Shown here piece after piece: positions 45,380-56,490 of a stretch of 64,000 nucleotides of DNA. Both the position numbers and the translations under genes were made by a program. Each line of letters begins with the position of its first letter. Within the stretch, counting starts at the first letter, position 1. Where the stretch lies: contig NC_064831.1 in assembly GCF_024166365.1 (NCBI RefSeq), forward strand, positions 82,534,268 through 82,598,267, written 5' to 3'. The notes beneath the pieces were generated by a model. The model was given only the letters and a program-made list of their open reading frames with translations, did not search any database and was not told the DNA's origin. The stretch is from Elephas maximus indicus (lineage: Eukaryota > Chordata > Mammalia > Proboscidea > Elephantidae).

Positions 45380-46085
45380 TTCTCAGAGAGAGTGGAATTC
45401 TATAAAGGCTCCCCAGTGCTTTTAACATAGCATGCAAGACAATGCATGATCTGACCCCTGCCTCCCTCTTCAGCCTCTTTCTTTCCTGCTCCTCCCATAC
45501 CCTGGGATCCAGAAATTCTGAATGGCTCACTGTTCCCCAGAATGCACCATGATTCATACCTCCGAGCCTTTGCACATGCTGTTCCTCCTGGCTGGAACAC
45601 CCTCCGTGCACACACTATTCTTCTAGTCCCCATCTCTTTTGCCCCTGGCGGCCCTGTCTCCTCTTTCAAGGCCAAGGTCTGGCGTCACCTCCTTTGCAAA
45701 GCATTACCCTGCCCTGACAATCCGGGTTAGTTGTCCCTTGTGTGTGAGCCCTTATTATCCTGCCCTGCTAACATCCTATGGAGATGGAGTCCGTAATTAT
45801 GTTTTATTCATCCCTTCCTTCCAGCCCTTATGCTGAGTATTTGGCTTAGTATCTGAAGTCCATGTCCCTAGGGTGCAAGCAGTTAATGTGCTTAGCTGCT
45901 AACCGAAAGGCTGGAGTTTCAAGTCTACCCAGAGGCACCTCAGAAGAAAGGCCAGGTGATCTACTTTCAAAACTCAGCCATTGAAAACACTATAGAGAAC
46001 AGTTGTACTCTGACACACATGGGGTCACTATGAGTCAAAATCCATTCAGTGGCAACTGGATATATGAAGTCCATAATTTGTTGAA
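45380..46085 (+). mobile_element. LINE-2 3' region, with a SINE near its end
   Basis: gacaatgcatgatctgaccc, cctttgcacatgctgttcct, ctggctggaacaccctccgt and caaggtctggcgtcacctcc match L2. The last bases follow the SINE at 45864. Confidence 0.75.
45864..46066 (+). mobile_element. AfroSINE inside L2
   Basis: gtccctagggtgcaagcagt, gaaaggccaggtgatctact, tail aatccattcagtggcaactg. Duplication tgaagtccat flanks it. Confidence 0.85.
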
Positions 46086-46151
46086 TGAGCAAACTATGCG
46101 CCTAGGACACGGCAAAAATAGGCCCTAAGTCTCTTTACCCCGAAAGAGATA

Positions 46152-46357
46152 TAAAACTCATCGCCGTCGAGTCAGTTCCCACTCATGGCCACCCCACGTA
46201 TTACAGAGTAGAATGGAGCTCTGTAGGGTTTTCTTGGCTGTAATCTTTATGGAAGCAGATTGCCAAGCTTTTCTTTTGTGGCACTTCTGAGTGGGTCTGA
46301 ACTGCCAAGCTTTTGGTTACTAGTCAAGCGCAAACCATTTGTGCCACCCTGGGACCT
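46152..46357 (-). mobile_element. AfroSINE
   Basis: Tail catcgccgtcgagtcagttc, middle gtagggttttcttggctgta, head gtgccaccctgggacc. Confidence 0.9.
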
Positions 46358-46909
46358 AAAAGGTATTTCTTCTCCTAATGTCAGACACCCTCCGCTTGAT
46401 CAGGAAGCCCACTGCTTTCCCAAGCATCCAACACAGGGAGCACAGCTCAGTTAAAGGCACTGTCTGCCTGTGACATTACCCCATACTTTCAGAATGTTGG
46501 AGGATGTGCAACGGAAATGAAAGCCCCTTTCTAGTTTGTAAAAGAGGAGGATCCAGTGGCAGATTTGCCCACTGCCAGTTAGATAAAAAGCCAAGTTGGA
46601 GAGCCCCAAGCCTCTGCCCAGGTCTTTATTCTCCTGAACGCCCTTCCAGCCTGCAGCGCCTCTCCAGCTGCACCCAGCCATCCTCCCTCCTGCCTAGACA
46701 GGAAGCATCAGTTCTATCTTTATCACCTTACAGGCTTGCATACCGGTGGTAAGAGCAGAGGAGGAACTTGGAGCCGGCTGTGAAATTGCAAGGGCTGGCC
46801 ACTCTAAAGGATGCTGGAAGTTGTGTTTGAGACATGGAGAAAGTACGAAGTGTGAGAAGTCAGTGCGCATCATCCCAGAGGTTTTCCTTTTTCAATACTT
46901 CTATCAAAG
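46358..46909. other. Intron 1 spacer
   Basis: No exon or recognised repeat seen. Confidence 0.3.
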
Positions 46910-47094
46910 CCAAGCCAAACCTGTTGCTGTCGATTCCACCTGTTACAGAGGAGAACTACTCCATAGTGTTTTCTTGGCTGAGAGCTTTAAAGAAAATATT
47001 GCCAGGCCTTTCTTCTGTGGCACCGCTGGGTGAATTTGAACCTCCAATCCTTAGATTAGTATTCAAGCACAAACTGTTTGCACCACCCAGGAAT
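46910..47094 (-). mobile_element. AfroSINE
   Basis: Tail caaacctgttgctgtcgatt, middle ccaggcctttcttctgtggc, head tttgcaccacccagga. Confidence 0.85.
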
Positions 47095-47499
47095 GTAACA
47101 CTTGTTTTTATTCTAAAACACTGGTCAAGCCAGTCAAGGCATGAAGTAGCTGCATGGATCCTAGGTAAACTCAGGAGCCTGACATCTCTCAGCTGTCTCA
47201 AGAAACATGCATTAGAGTGACAGAAGATACAGTGAGGCTGACTGAGAAAGGCACGAGTGTGGCAGCGTCAGCCGGTGAGTCGGTGGCTGTCTCCTGCCAG
47301 AGGGCGGGGACAGAGCCACCTCCTGGAGAGGTGCTCTGGTTGGGGGGGTGCCATCTGCACCCCAGGAACCGTCCCCTGTGACTGCCTCAGAGACTGGGGT
47401 TTGCCTGCCCTCTGTCTCTCGGTGCTAAGTAAGGCCAGTCCTTAAGTGTTGAGATTAGTCATACTCCTGGGTCGCAGTGGGGCTGGTTTTAAATTCTCC

Positions 47500-48000
47500 C
47501 CAGTCGCCTGCAATTCGTCACTCAGCCAGGAAGCCGCCCGGTGTCCCGACGGGGGACCTGTTTGTCTTGGCGTTTTCTCAGCTTCACCTGTCACGGGCTT
47601 GGGCTTGGGCGGAGGGGAACGCTCCAGCTGGGGAGAGAGCAGTGGCCCGACAGGACAGGTGTCTGTTCCGCACGTTGGCAGACGCGGTTCCACGCGCCGC
47701 GGCGTCCCCCAAGATTTCCCGTAGATCGGAGTCTTGATTCGCTGCTCCGGGCAGCTCCGCGTCCCACCAGGCGGTGTGGCTGTGTGTGAGAGACAGAGGC
47801 GCTCTGGGTCCCGGAGTTTCCCCAGCGCGCGCGCCCGCTTTGTTTTTGTTCAAGGAATGCTGGAGCCCTCAGCTCTACTTCCTGGCCCCTCTTTCTGCCC
47901 AGGGCTACAATTTCTCCTCCGCCTCGAGCCTTCTGGCCAGTGGTGGGGTTTGAGATGACCCCTAAGTTTGTTGGTAGTTCCCAAATGCGCTCCGCAGATG
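47500..48000. promoter_or_regulatory. Second CpG island, inside ST8SIA2 intron 1
   Basis: A CpG-dense block about 10.5 kb downstream of exon 1 is densest at about 47540-47860 and includes gcgcgcgcgcccgc. It overlaps no repeat that I recognise, so it is not a CpG-rich transposon. CpG islands of this kind often mark alternative or noncoding promoters. No convincing coding exon lies in it; open frames there on both strands look like chance frames in GC-rich DNA. Boundaries are approximate. Confidence 0.65.
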
Positions 48001-48394
48001 GGCGGCCATCCAAATGGAAAAAAAGGAGGAAAACAAAAAGCACAATGTAGCGCTGACAATTATGTTAGTGTCAAGTTCCCAATTCTCGTCGTTTGAGAAG
48101 AACTCTTGTATATATCTGAGGTAATGTTCCTTTTTCCCTCCTGGGCCATTAACATGTCCTATCTTTTATGGAAGAGAATGATGGTAGATGGTAGTTGTAA
48201 TAATACTTTTTCTTGACCAAAGAAGTTAGTGACCCTGACTCCCTAACCTTGAGCCCCAAATTTTTGGAAATGTTACTGGTCCCTAAAACCTAGTACTCTG
48301 GAGTCTGGGACCTTAAGGGAAACTGAGGGAATCGCTTCAGGAAAGGAAACTCCTCACGTGTTTTTTTTCCCCAAGGAGGCCAATACCAACAGGG

Positions 48395-48815
48395 AATAAC
48401 AATAACAGCTAAGTCATTATTTTACATATTTGCGCTGTCCCAAACGATATTCTAAAGGAAACCCTGGTGGCATAGTGATTAAGTGCTGCAGCTGCTAACC
48501 AAGAGGTCGGCAGTTCAAATCCTCCAGGCGCGCCTTGGAAACTATGGGGCAGTTCTACTCTGCCCTGTAGGGTCGCTATGAGTCAGAATCGGCTCGACGG
48601 CAGTGGGTTTGGGTTTGGAGGTTAAATGATATTCTAAGCACTCTAGCTATATTAACACTTGCACTTCTGTCCACAATCCTATGAGGTCCATGTCATTATT
48701 ATCCCCATTTTACAGATGAGGAAACTGAGGCATAGAGCAGTTAACTCCACCAAAGTCGCACCACTAGTAAGTTGCAGAGCGGGGATTTGAACCCAGGCCA
48801 TATGGCTCCAGGGAA
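48395..48815 (-). repeat. MIR SINE split by an AfroSINE
   Basis: Main part 48625-48815: ttattatccccattttacag, atgaggaaactgaggcatag, gggatttgaacccaggccat, a textbook reverse MIR. The short left part (48395-48456) precedes the SINE. Confidence 0.85.
48457..48624 (+). mobile_element. AfroSINE inside MIR
   Basis: aaaccctggtggcatagtga, ctccaggcgcgccttggaaa, tail aatcggctcgacggcagtgg. Duplication gatattctaa flanks it. One of the best preserved copies in the window. Confidence 0.95.
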
Positions 48816-48875
48816 CAAAGATAACTGTCCAAAAAACGATGTACTCGATGGCACCCAGTAGGAAAGAACTCATGC

Positions 48876-49400
48876 TCATGTTTCCAAGGGATAAACATTA
48901 GAAACATAAAGGTCTGTGGGAGAGAGAAACCGGGAGAGCAGCAGGGCTGATGGAGGCCTCAGGAGACAGCATGTTAGCGCCAAGGCCGTAATGGGATATG
49001 ACAACCCAAAATATCGATATGATTTAGGGTTGCCAGTTCTGACACACATGGTTGCAGGATGGGGAGCGAGGCAGAGCCTCTGATTCTGCCTCCTCCTCCC
49101 TCCCCTCTCCTGCAGCCAGCCCCTCCACCTAGGTTCCTCAGAAAGACTCTGGAGCACAGCATCTGTTTGACCATCTCATTAGCAGGGAGTGAGAAAGACA
49201 CACACTGAGGGAAGAAAACAACAATACAAATGACTAAGGCCTGGAGGAATGTTCTTCTGGGGAAGGGTGAGAAAGGCTGGCGCTGTCAGCTTCCCCAGGC
49301 AGGGTGGAGCCTGGCCAAGGAAGGAAGGAAACCCTCAGGGGCGGGGGGAGGCCTTGTGCAGGGAGACTGTACCTGCCCAGGGTGCGCCCCACCCCTCCTG
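48876..49400. other. Intron 1 spacer
   Basis: No exon or recognised repeat seen. Confidence 0.3.
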
Positions 49401-49417
49401 TTCATTTAACACACTCA

Positions 49418-49590
49418 GACTGCTGCTGACCAAAAGTTTGGGAGTTTAAGTCCATCCAGGGGCACCTCAGAAGAAAAGCCTGGTGACCTACTTCCAAAAA
49501 ACCAGCATGGAAAACCCTGTGGAGCACAGTTCTACTCTAACACACTTGGGGTCACCATGAGTCAGAACTGACTCCCCAGCAACTGTTGTA
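49418..49590 (+). mobile_element. AfroSINE, 5' end degraded
   Basis: gactgctgctgaccaaaagt, gaaaagcctggtgacctact, tail gtcagaactgactccccagc. Confidence 0.8.
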
Positions 49591-49624
49591 TGTGTGTGTG
49601 ATGCTGTGCCAGCCTGTCTGCTAT

Positions 49625-49745
49625 GGACAGGTCATCTCATTCACTCTTCATAACCGCCCTGTTCACCCCTTTGCACACAAGGAAAGGAGACTCAGAGAGG
49701 TTCCAGCACCTTCCTGAGGTCACACAGCTAGTAAATGAGGTTTGC
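49625..49745 (-). repeat. MIR SINE
   Basis: ctcagagaggttccagcacc and gaggtcacacagctagtaaa are reverse MIR core. Confidence 0.75.
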
Positions 49746-49939
49746 CTGTCTCCATCGGCCCAAGCTGCTCTTAGCTACTTTTTTGTATTGAAATTGCCTG
49801 GTTGCTTCTCATTCCTCTCACCTCCCATACTGGGCCTCCTACCTGCCACCTCATTTTCTCTACCACACAGGGGTTTTTAAAAGGATGGTGGAAACCTTTG
49901 AGACTATAGAAAAGACTCACTGCAGGAGAAGGAGAATTA

Positions 49940-50520
49940 GGAATTGGAGGAGGGACTGGAATGTGTGGCTAACTCCATGAACAGCTGCCTCCTTTGCCAT
50001 GAGACCAGAAGACCTGGGTGGTGCCTAGATGCCATTACTGAACGTTTTGATCAAAGATTCTATAGAAGAAAACTCATCAAAGGAGGGGAGTGGGTGGGGG
50101 ATATCAAACAGAATTTTAAATTCTCATGGACACCAGACTTTCCAGAGCCATTGAGGCTGGATGACCCTCCCAAAACTATTGCCCTGAGATAATCTTTAAA
50201 CCTTGAACTGAAAATAGCCCCTGAAGTCATCTTTAAACCAAACAATGTAAGTTAGCTTTGAGCATTGTGCTCTTTAAGAGAATTATCTATATGTGATCAA
50301 ATTAACAACATCAACTTGAAAGGGTAGAAAAGTAGCTTAGGGGGGCAGTGAGTTTATGTTAATGTTGATGGAATAATTTGCAAAAGATAGCGAAAATGGT
50401 TACACAACTTGAAAAATATAAGCGATGTCACGGAATCGTACATGTAGAAATTGTTGAATTGGTATGTTCTGCTGTGTGGATTTTCACCCAAAGAAATAAA
50501 ATAATTAAAGGGCAATTAAA
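49940..50520 (+). mobile_element. LINE-1 3' UTR (elephant-lineage type)
   Basis: ttgccctgagataatcttta, cttgagcattgtgct-like sequence, gggggcagtgagtttatgtt and catgtagaaattgttgaatt, ending in aaagaaataaaat. I recall this as an afrotherian L1 3'UTR. Confidence 0.55.
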
Positions 50521-51225
50521 AGACTCATTGCATATTCTCCCCCACCCCAATGGTGATGGCTCCACACAAATGGCGGCCGTCATCACTGGGCACAAAATTT
50601 CAGCGGGACGCTGAGGAAGAGACAGACAGAAGGTGGACTCTGCCCAGCGAGGTGTGAACGCTTGTCATTGGGTTTCCCCATCTCTAATTTCAAGAACAAG
50701 AATATTGGCTGCGCTTGGAGGAGCGGTATGCACATTAATTCAGACCTTTCTTGGCAAATGCTAACGTGGCTTAAAGCAGGAAGGGAGAAGGCATAAGATG
50801 TGTGGAAAAATCCATTGGTAAATTGATAGGGCAGGACTTTTGTTTGCTCTTCTCCTGTAAGCAGTGAAGCCCTTCTTAGTGCACCTCTGAGGATCCCGAA
50901 ATTTGGGAATTGACTTTAAGTGATTTCTGAGTGATGCCCAAACTGTATCCTAATCAAAATGTTTAGTTCCCAGGAGAAGCAGGGAGAAACCTCCTGTAGT
51001 GTAGCCATCCTAGGCCATCCTAGGCTGGCTGTGCACATGGGCACCAGCGTCTTGACAGTGGCCTCCCAAAGACCCACGGATGGTCCAGCCTAGGAGAGTG
51101 AACCAGCCCCAACCCCTCTTCTCTCCCCCAGCCTTGTCAATGCTGCCCATGAACAAAGTTGAATTTTACCCAAGCAATTTAAATTTTACCCAAGCTCCTT
51201 TGTCTGTTGCAGGGAAGGTTTCCAG
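50521..51225. other. Intron 1 spacer
   Basis: No exon or recognised repeat seen. Confidence 0.3.
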
Positions 51226-51238
51226 TAAACAACTGACT

Positions 51239-51399
51239 CCAGATGTGTCACAGTAGAACTGTACTCCATCGGGTTTTCAGTGGCTGGTTTTTGGAAGCAG
51301 GTTGCCAGGCCTTTCTTCCCAAGTGCTTATGGGTGGACTCAGACCTCCGACCTTTCAGTTAGTAGCTGAGCATGTTAACTGTGTTAACCTTTTCACGTT
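51239..51399 (-). mobile_element. AfroSINE, first of a same-site pair
   Basis: Body tgtgtcacagtagaactgta, aggttgccaggcctttcttc, head region tagtagctgagcatgttaac. The word aacaactgact lies on both sides (51228-51238 and 51400-51410). Confidence 0.85.
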
Positions 51400-51410
51400 A
51401 ACAACTGACT

Positions 51411-51568
51411 GCCAAACCTGTTGCCATCGAATCAAGTCCAACTCATAGTGACCCTATAGGACAGAGTAAAACTGCCCTGTAGGGTTTCCAAGGAGCAGCT
51501 GGTATATTTGAACTGTTGACCTTTTGGTTAGCAGCCAAGCTCTTAAACACTGCACCACCAAGACTCCA
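51411..51568 (-). mobile_element. AfroSINE, second of a same-site pair
   Basis: Tail gccaaacctgttgccatcga, middle ctgtagggtttccaaggagc, head ctgcaccaccaagactcc. It is flanked by aacaactgact at 51400-51410 and 51569-51579. It is a different, younger-looking subtype than its neighbour. Confidence 0.9.
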
Positions 51569-51704
51569 AACAACTGACTAGATGGTCTTAAAGACCTACT
51601 CTGTTTAAATAAGTTTAGAATAGGCATGTCCCTTATCTCCCCAACCTTCCTCTCCCCCAATGTCCAGTCCTTCTCTCTTCTCCCTGGGTCCAAGTGGTCT
51701 TATC

Positions 51705-52060
51705 ATTGTTGTTGTTAGGTGCCTTTGAGTTGGTTCCAACTCATAGTGACCCTGTGTACAACAGACTGAAACACTACCCTGTCCTGTGCCATCCTCACAA
51801 TTGTTGTTATGCTTAAGCTCATTGTTGCAACCACTGTGTCAATCCATCTTGTTGAGCATCTTCCTCTTTTTCGCTGATCCTTTACTTTACCAAGCGTGAT
51901 GTCATTCTCCAGGGACTGATCCCTTCTGACAACATTCCCAAAGTACGTGAGACGTAGTCTCGCCATTCTTCTAAGGAACATTCTGATGGTACTTCTTCCA
52001 AGACAGATTTGTTCATTCTTTTGGCAGTCCATGGTATATTCAATATTCAATTATCATTAA
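51705..52060 (-). mobile_element. RTE-clade LINE 3' end (reverse transcriptase C-terminus plus tail)
   Basis: A 111-codon frame on the minus strand (52050-51715) carries YFGNVVRRDQSLE, RKRGRCSTRWID, DRVVFQSVVHRVTMSW. These follow the C-terminus of Bov-B/RTE reverse transcriptases (YFGH..RR..SLE, RGR..RW.D, DR..W...VHGV). The sequence then ends in the tail ccaactcaaaggcacctaac plus (AAC)n, which is shared with the local SINEs. It is 5'-truncated. Confidence 0.85.
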
Positions 52061-52300
52061 GAAAAAAAAAAAACAACATTCTGAGCAACTAGGCTCTAAT
52101 TGACACCTCTGTAAAATCCATCCCAGTGACCAACCCTTCATAACTTTCTTTTTAAAAGCTCCCAGTTCTTTGTCTCAGTGGGGTGGGAGCTGGTCTCTTG
52201 CTCTCCACCTCCATGCAATATTCCTTCCCTCCTTTCCCTTGGGCCTTCCTCTTCCCTTTTAATAATCCTTTTTGAATAAAGTGGTCCTTGTCTGCTTTAA

Positions 52301-52509
52301 AGGAGCCCGGGTAGCACAATGTTAAGCACTCAGCTGCCAACCGAGAGGTGAGTGGTTCTAACCCACCAGCCACTCCACGGGAGGAAGATGTGGCATTCTG
52401 CTTCCGAAAAGATTACAGCTTTGGAAACCCTGTGGGGCAATTCTACTCTGTCCTACAGGGTCACAATGAGTCGGAATCAACTTGGTGGCAGTGGGTTTGG
52501 GGTTGGGTT
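52301..52509 (+). mobile_element. AfroSINE, full length
   Basis: aggagcccgggtagcacaat, ccaccagccactccacggga, gatgtggcattctgcttccg, tail aatcaacttggtggcagtgg. A 13-bp duplication ttgtctgctttaa flanks it (52288-52300 and 52510-52522). Confidence 0.95.
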
Positions 52510-52569
52510 TTGTCTGCTTTAACACGGTCCACTATCTGGTTCAATGTTCCTTTGCCACCACGCAGTCTC

Positions 52570-52775
52570 TATTGTTGTTGTAGGGTGCCATCGAGTTGAT
52601 CCCAACTCATAGTGACCCCATGTGGCAGAACAGAATTGCTCCATAGGGTTTTCTTGGCTATAATCTTTACTCAAGCAGATCTCCAGGTCTTTCTCCTGCA
52701 GAGCTGCTGGGAGAGTTTGAACTGTCAACCTTTCGGTTAACAGTTGAGCGATTAATCATTCTGCTACCAGGGCTC
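52570..52775 (-). mobile_element. AfroSINE
   Basis: Tail ttgttgttgtagggtgccat, middle catagggttttcttggctat, head attctgctaccagggctc. Confidence 0.9.
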
Positions 52776-52934
52776 TTTACAAAAGCTCTAACCCCTAGCA
52801 AAGTGTCAGAATGACTCACTTAGGTCTTCATCATAAATCTCTCCCAGGTGGCATCCCAAGTCTTCCTTTCCTCCTCTCTGAACAGCCTGCCAGGTCCTCG
52901 CCGAGAGACCTGCCCTTTCTACCACACCTTTGCT

Positions 52935-53150
52935 ACTCTAGCACCAGAGGATTGCAGTTCTGGTCTCCACCACAACACTTAGTACCTGTGTGCCCTCCAG
53001 CAAGTGACCTCACCTCTCTTAGCGTCAGTCTCCTGATCTGTATAATGGGGTTAATATTATCCAGCTCACAGTCTTCCAGGAATTAAATTAAAAAAAAAAA
53101 AAAGCAGCCAGAAGAGGGTTTGGCAGGTGCTCAATACACGTTGGTTTCTT
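52935..53150 (+). repeat. MIR SINE
   Basis: gcaagtgacctcacctctct, ctgatctgtataatggggtt, gcaggtgctcaatacacgtt. An A14-type run interrupts it. Confidence 0.75.
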
Positions 53151-53212
53151 TAAAGAGCTCAGTCATGGTTTTAATAAGGCAGTGTGGATATGAGTGGTTT
53201 TTAATTTAAAAG

Positions 53213-53250
53213 GTAGTAAAATAATTTAATTTTTAAATTAAATTAAAAAG
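53213..53250. repeat. AT palindrome-rich patch
   Basis: taatttaatttttaaattaa is largely self-complementary. Confidence 0.6.
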
Positions 53251-53807
53251 CATGGTGAGGAGGGAGCGGAGGGACAAAAAGAGGAAGGGGTGTAGATACA
53301 GAAATTAGAAAAACACCAACCATTACTGTGTTAGAGTGTGTTTGGACACACTCCCTGGAGGTGACCCATATACTCAGCAACTGGGATTTAGGATTGTGGA
53401 AAGTGCAAACACATGCTTTTCTTGTGGCCACTCAGTACATATTTGTTGGCCTGCCTCCTGCCTGCTTATCTGGATGCACTGGGGGGCTCAATAAGGTCTC
53501 ATAAAAGCCTAAACAACAGAAGGCATAGAGTGGGTGGAGGGAGGCTGTTGGCCAAGGCTGGAAATGGCCGGGACCCACTCCGCCTTCCAGATCAGCTGTA
53601 CTGGGGTAGCCTTTGTTTAGTGATTTTTGCTCAAGGGTGAACCTGAAAAAGAAAAGTGAGTCCCAAAATGCTGATCCCAGGGATTTGGCTCCTGCTGGCT
53701 GGGAAGAGCTAAGATTCAGCTGTCGGTTCCCTTTTAGGACCACGCCACACAATCCCCATAAGACAACAGGAATGAGCAGGTCATGTGGCTTCCAGGAGGC
53801 AGGAAGT
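53251..53807. other. Intron 1 spacer
   Basis: No exon or recognised repeat seen. Confidence 0.3.
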
Positions 53808-53995
53808 GCCACTGCTGTGGTTCTTCAACTTGAGTGTGCGTCAGAGTCCCCTAGCAGGCTTGCCAAATACAGATTGCTGGGCCCCATTCCAGAGAAGGTC
53901 TGGGATGGGGCCTGGGAACCTGCATTCGTAACAAGTTCCAGGTGATGCTGCTTCTACCTGGCCCGAGGACCACACTTAGAGAAACTCTGGGCCAC
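53808..53995 (+). mobile_element. MER5A (hAT-Charlie) DNA transposon
   Basis: tggttcttcaacttgagtgt, cagattgctgggccccattc, ggggcctgggaacctgcatt, aacaagttccaggtgatgct, ending at ggaccacacttagagaaact. A full-length match in order to MER5A. Confidence 0.9.
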
Positions 53996-54009
53996 CCAGA
54001 GTGTGTAAT

Positions 54010-54180
54010 CCTTGGGCTATCAATGAGGGCATCCTCTGGAGGTTAGTTAGAAATGCAAAATCTCAGAGCTCACCCCATACCCAGACCTAGGAATCAGAAT
54101 TTGCCTTTTGAAAAGACCCAGGGTAATTTATATGCGCACTCTGCTGGTATGGATAATCGGTTTCCCTGCCTCTGGCAGAA
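54010..54180 (-). mobile_element. Second MER5-type hAT element
   Basis: ggaggttagttagaaatgca, caaaatctcagagctcaccc, acccagacctaggaatcaga follow the reverse MER5 order. Confidence 0.6.
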
Positions 54181-54289
54181 CCCCACTCTGAGGCAGTGAG
54201 GTGAAACTTGTCACCATATCTCCATTTCCAATCCTAGGGTTGGCTTAGGGTGAATGGCCTCCAAATGGATGTCAGGAAAATGAATAATA

Positions 54290-54420
54290 ATTATTTTTAC
54301 AGCCACTTTTTGGATGCCTGCGTGTGTACCTGAATATTTGCATGCATCATTTCGCATGTGTATTATAAAATGTCTGCAAGACCCATTTTATGGACAAGTA
54401 AACTGAGACTCATGTTAAAA
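54290..54420 (-). repeat. MIR SINE
   Basis: gcatgcatcatttcgcatgt and cccattttatggacaagtaa, reverse MIR, followed by an A-run. Confidence 0.55.
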
Positions 54421-54429
54421 AAAAAAAAA

Positions 54430-55300
54430 AGTAAATGCTTTATCAATACAGAAAAAGTTGCCGAATTTTATCAAGGCCTAGCTGGCTCATTTTCCTGGGT
54501 GCCAGGAGTGTAGCCACAAGGGTTAGCCTGCTTCTCTCCCATCGTCCCTCTCCTGGAGGAGGCCTGAGGCACAAGACGAGGCAGGAGAAACCTTCATCAA
54601 AGTTGAATTGATTTATTAAATATTCCTAAGAGCCCGGAGTGCATCTGTACCAGAAACAACCTTGACCCAGGGCTGGAGCACGTATCATTTTTGAAAATTC
54701 TACAGAAGCCAGTCAGCAAAGACTTCCTCAGCTGTGTCATTCAACCCCCTTCCCCGCCAGGAACTTGGCTAGGATGTGACCATTCACACTGCAAATGTCC
54801 CCACTTCACAGTTGGTACATACAGCAACAATTCCCTCGAGTGCTTGGAGTTCCTGAGTAGTTTTGGTGGCCTTCCCAGCCTGCAACCTAACTCAAAACTC
54901 CACCCTCCATTATAAAGAGCAGAGGAATTGAGGGCGAGGCCTCAAGGGCAATCCCAGGCAAGTATGGGGGAGCCTTTTAAAACCAGTCTGCTCCTCCAGA
55001 TAAAAAGAGCCCCTGGGCAGGCTGGAAGCCAAGAATTTAATTGTATTTATTTTTGCCTTCTATTTCAGGGAGGGGATATCGGTTTTCTATTTATGGTAGT
55101 GATACAAAGATTCCTTTTATGATAAATTCATTTAAGCTTCTAAGTGAGTCAATTTAAAGAAAAATATTAAGTCAATAATGTAGAGTTAACAAAACACACA
55201 AAGACAGTCCCAGAATGACGGGAATTTGTGCAGCGACCTGCCAGCCTTGCTCCTTCTTCATGTCCATTATCTACCCCACATGATAGCAAACTGCCACCTG
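54430..55300. other. Intron 1 spacer
   Basis: No exon or recognised repeat seen. Confidence 0.3.
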
Positions 55301-55304
55301 CCTG

Positions 55305-55690
55305 TCAGTTTGTCATACTGTGGAGGCTTACATGTTGCTGTGACGCTGGGAGCTACGCCACCCGTATTTCAAATACCAACAGGGTCACCCATGGTGGACA
55401 GGTTTCAGCAGAGCTTCCAGACTAAGACAGACTAGGAAGAAAGGCCTGGCAATCTATTCCTGAAAATTTAACCAACGTAAATCCTATGGATCACAACAGA
55501 ATATTGTCTGACATAGTGCTGGAAGATGAGCTTCCTAGGTTGGAAGGCACTCAAAATGCACAGTGGCGGCAGCAACGGACTCGAGCATACCAATGATTGT
55601 GGGAATGGCACAGGACCAGGCAACGTTTCGTTCTGTTGTACCAGGGGCTGCCATGAGCTGGAGCCAACTGGAAGGCAACTAACAACAATG
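55305..55690 (+). mobile_element. RTE-type nonautonomous element
   Basis: ctgtcagtttgtcatactgt at the 5' end, body aggtttcagcagagcttcca, insert ggaagatgagcttcctaggt, tail agctggagccaactggaagg plus aactaacaacaa. Opposite-orientation relative of 25590-25968. Confidence 0.75.
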
Positions 55691-55914
55691 GTAGCAAAAC
55701 CATGACATCCCTTGCAAAACCTCTAGAGAGAGTGAGCTAATCATCCGAAAAGCTACCTCTTCTTAGAACCAATTTCTCACTTGTACCTGGGAAATTACCC
55801 AGCACTCAGAAAAAGAAGCGTCCGATGAGATAATCTTGTGGATGATTCAAAAGGTGTACGAAGACACCCCTAGGAGAGGGGGTGGTCCCATCAAGAGGAA
55901 AGATGATTTAGGTT

Positions 55915-56240
55915 AATGTTCCATGCTAGAGTTCTTGCCTTCCGTGCAGGAGACCAGGTTTGATTCCAGCCAGGGCACCTCATGCACAGCCACCACCCGT
56001 CTATCGGGGGGCTTGCTTGTGGCTGTGACGTTGAACAGGTTTCAGCGGAGCTTCCAGACTAAGACTAGAAAACAAGGCCTGGCAATCTACTTCCAGAAAT
56101 CAGCCAATGAAAACCCTGTGGATCACAATTGTCTGATTCGCAACCAATCATGTGTCTATCACAGGACCAGGCAGCATCTCGTTCCATTGTGCGTTGGGTT
56201 GCCATAAATCAGCGGCCAATTTGATGGCAGCTAAAACAAC
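55915..56240 (+). mobile_element. tRNA-Gly-headed, RTE-tailed SINE
   Basis: Degraded tRNA-like head (gctagagttcttgccttccg, B-box-like ggtttgattcc), body gttgaacaggtttcagcgga, tail ggcagctaaaacaacaac. Confidence 0.75.
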
Positions 56241-56394
56241 AACAGAGACACCTCCTGGCCCAAGAGACACCTCCTGGCCCACCTCCTGCCACACCACCAG
56301 GTTAAACCTTCGTCTCACTCTCCTAGCGTTCTCTACTTCCTTTGCACCATGCCTCACACGTGTTAGTGCCTGTGTGGTGCCTTTCCTTCCTGTG

Positions 56395-56490
56395 TGGCTG
56401 TAGCTCCACAAGGGCAAGGCCAGTGCCAGGCTCATGCCCACTGTGTTATCCCTGCAGCCTCTTGCACAGTACCTGGTGGGGAGGAAGGAG
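56395..56490 (+). mobile_element. LINE-2 3' end fragment
   Basis: gtagctccacaagggcaagg and tgcacagtacctggtgggga. Confidence 0.5.

Noticed and set aside
47591..48043. 150-codon minus-strand open frame in the second CpG island
   Set aside because: No recognisable domain or splice structure; expected by chance at this GC content.
53432..53812. 126-codon minus-strand open frame
   Set aside because: No domain, no exon signals, and it ends beside MER5A; treated as chance.
56244..56282. Two tandem copies of agacacctcctggcccaa-type sequence
   Set aside because: A short local duplication of about 19 bp at a SINE tail; no sign of function.
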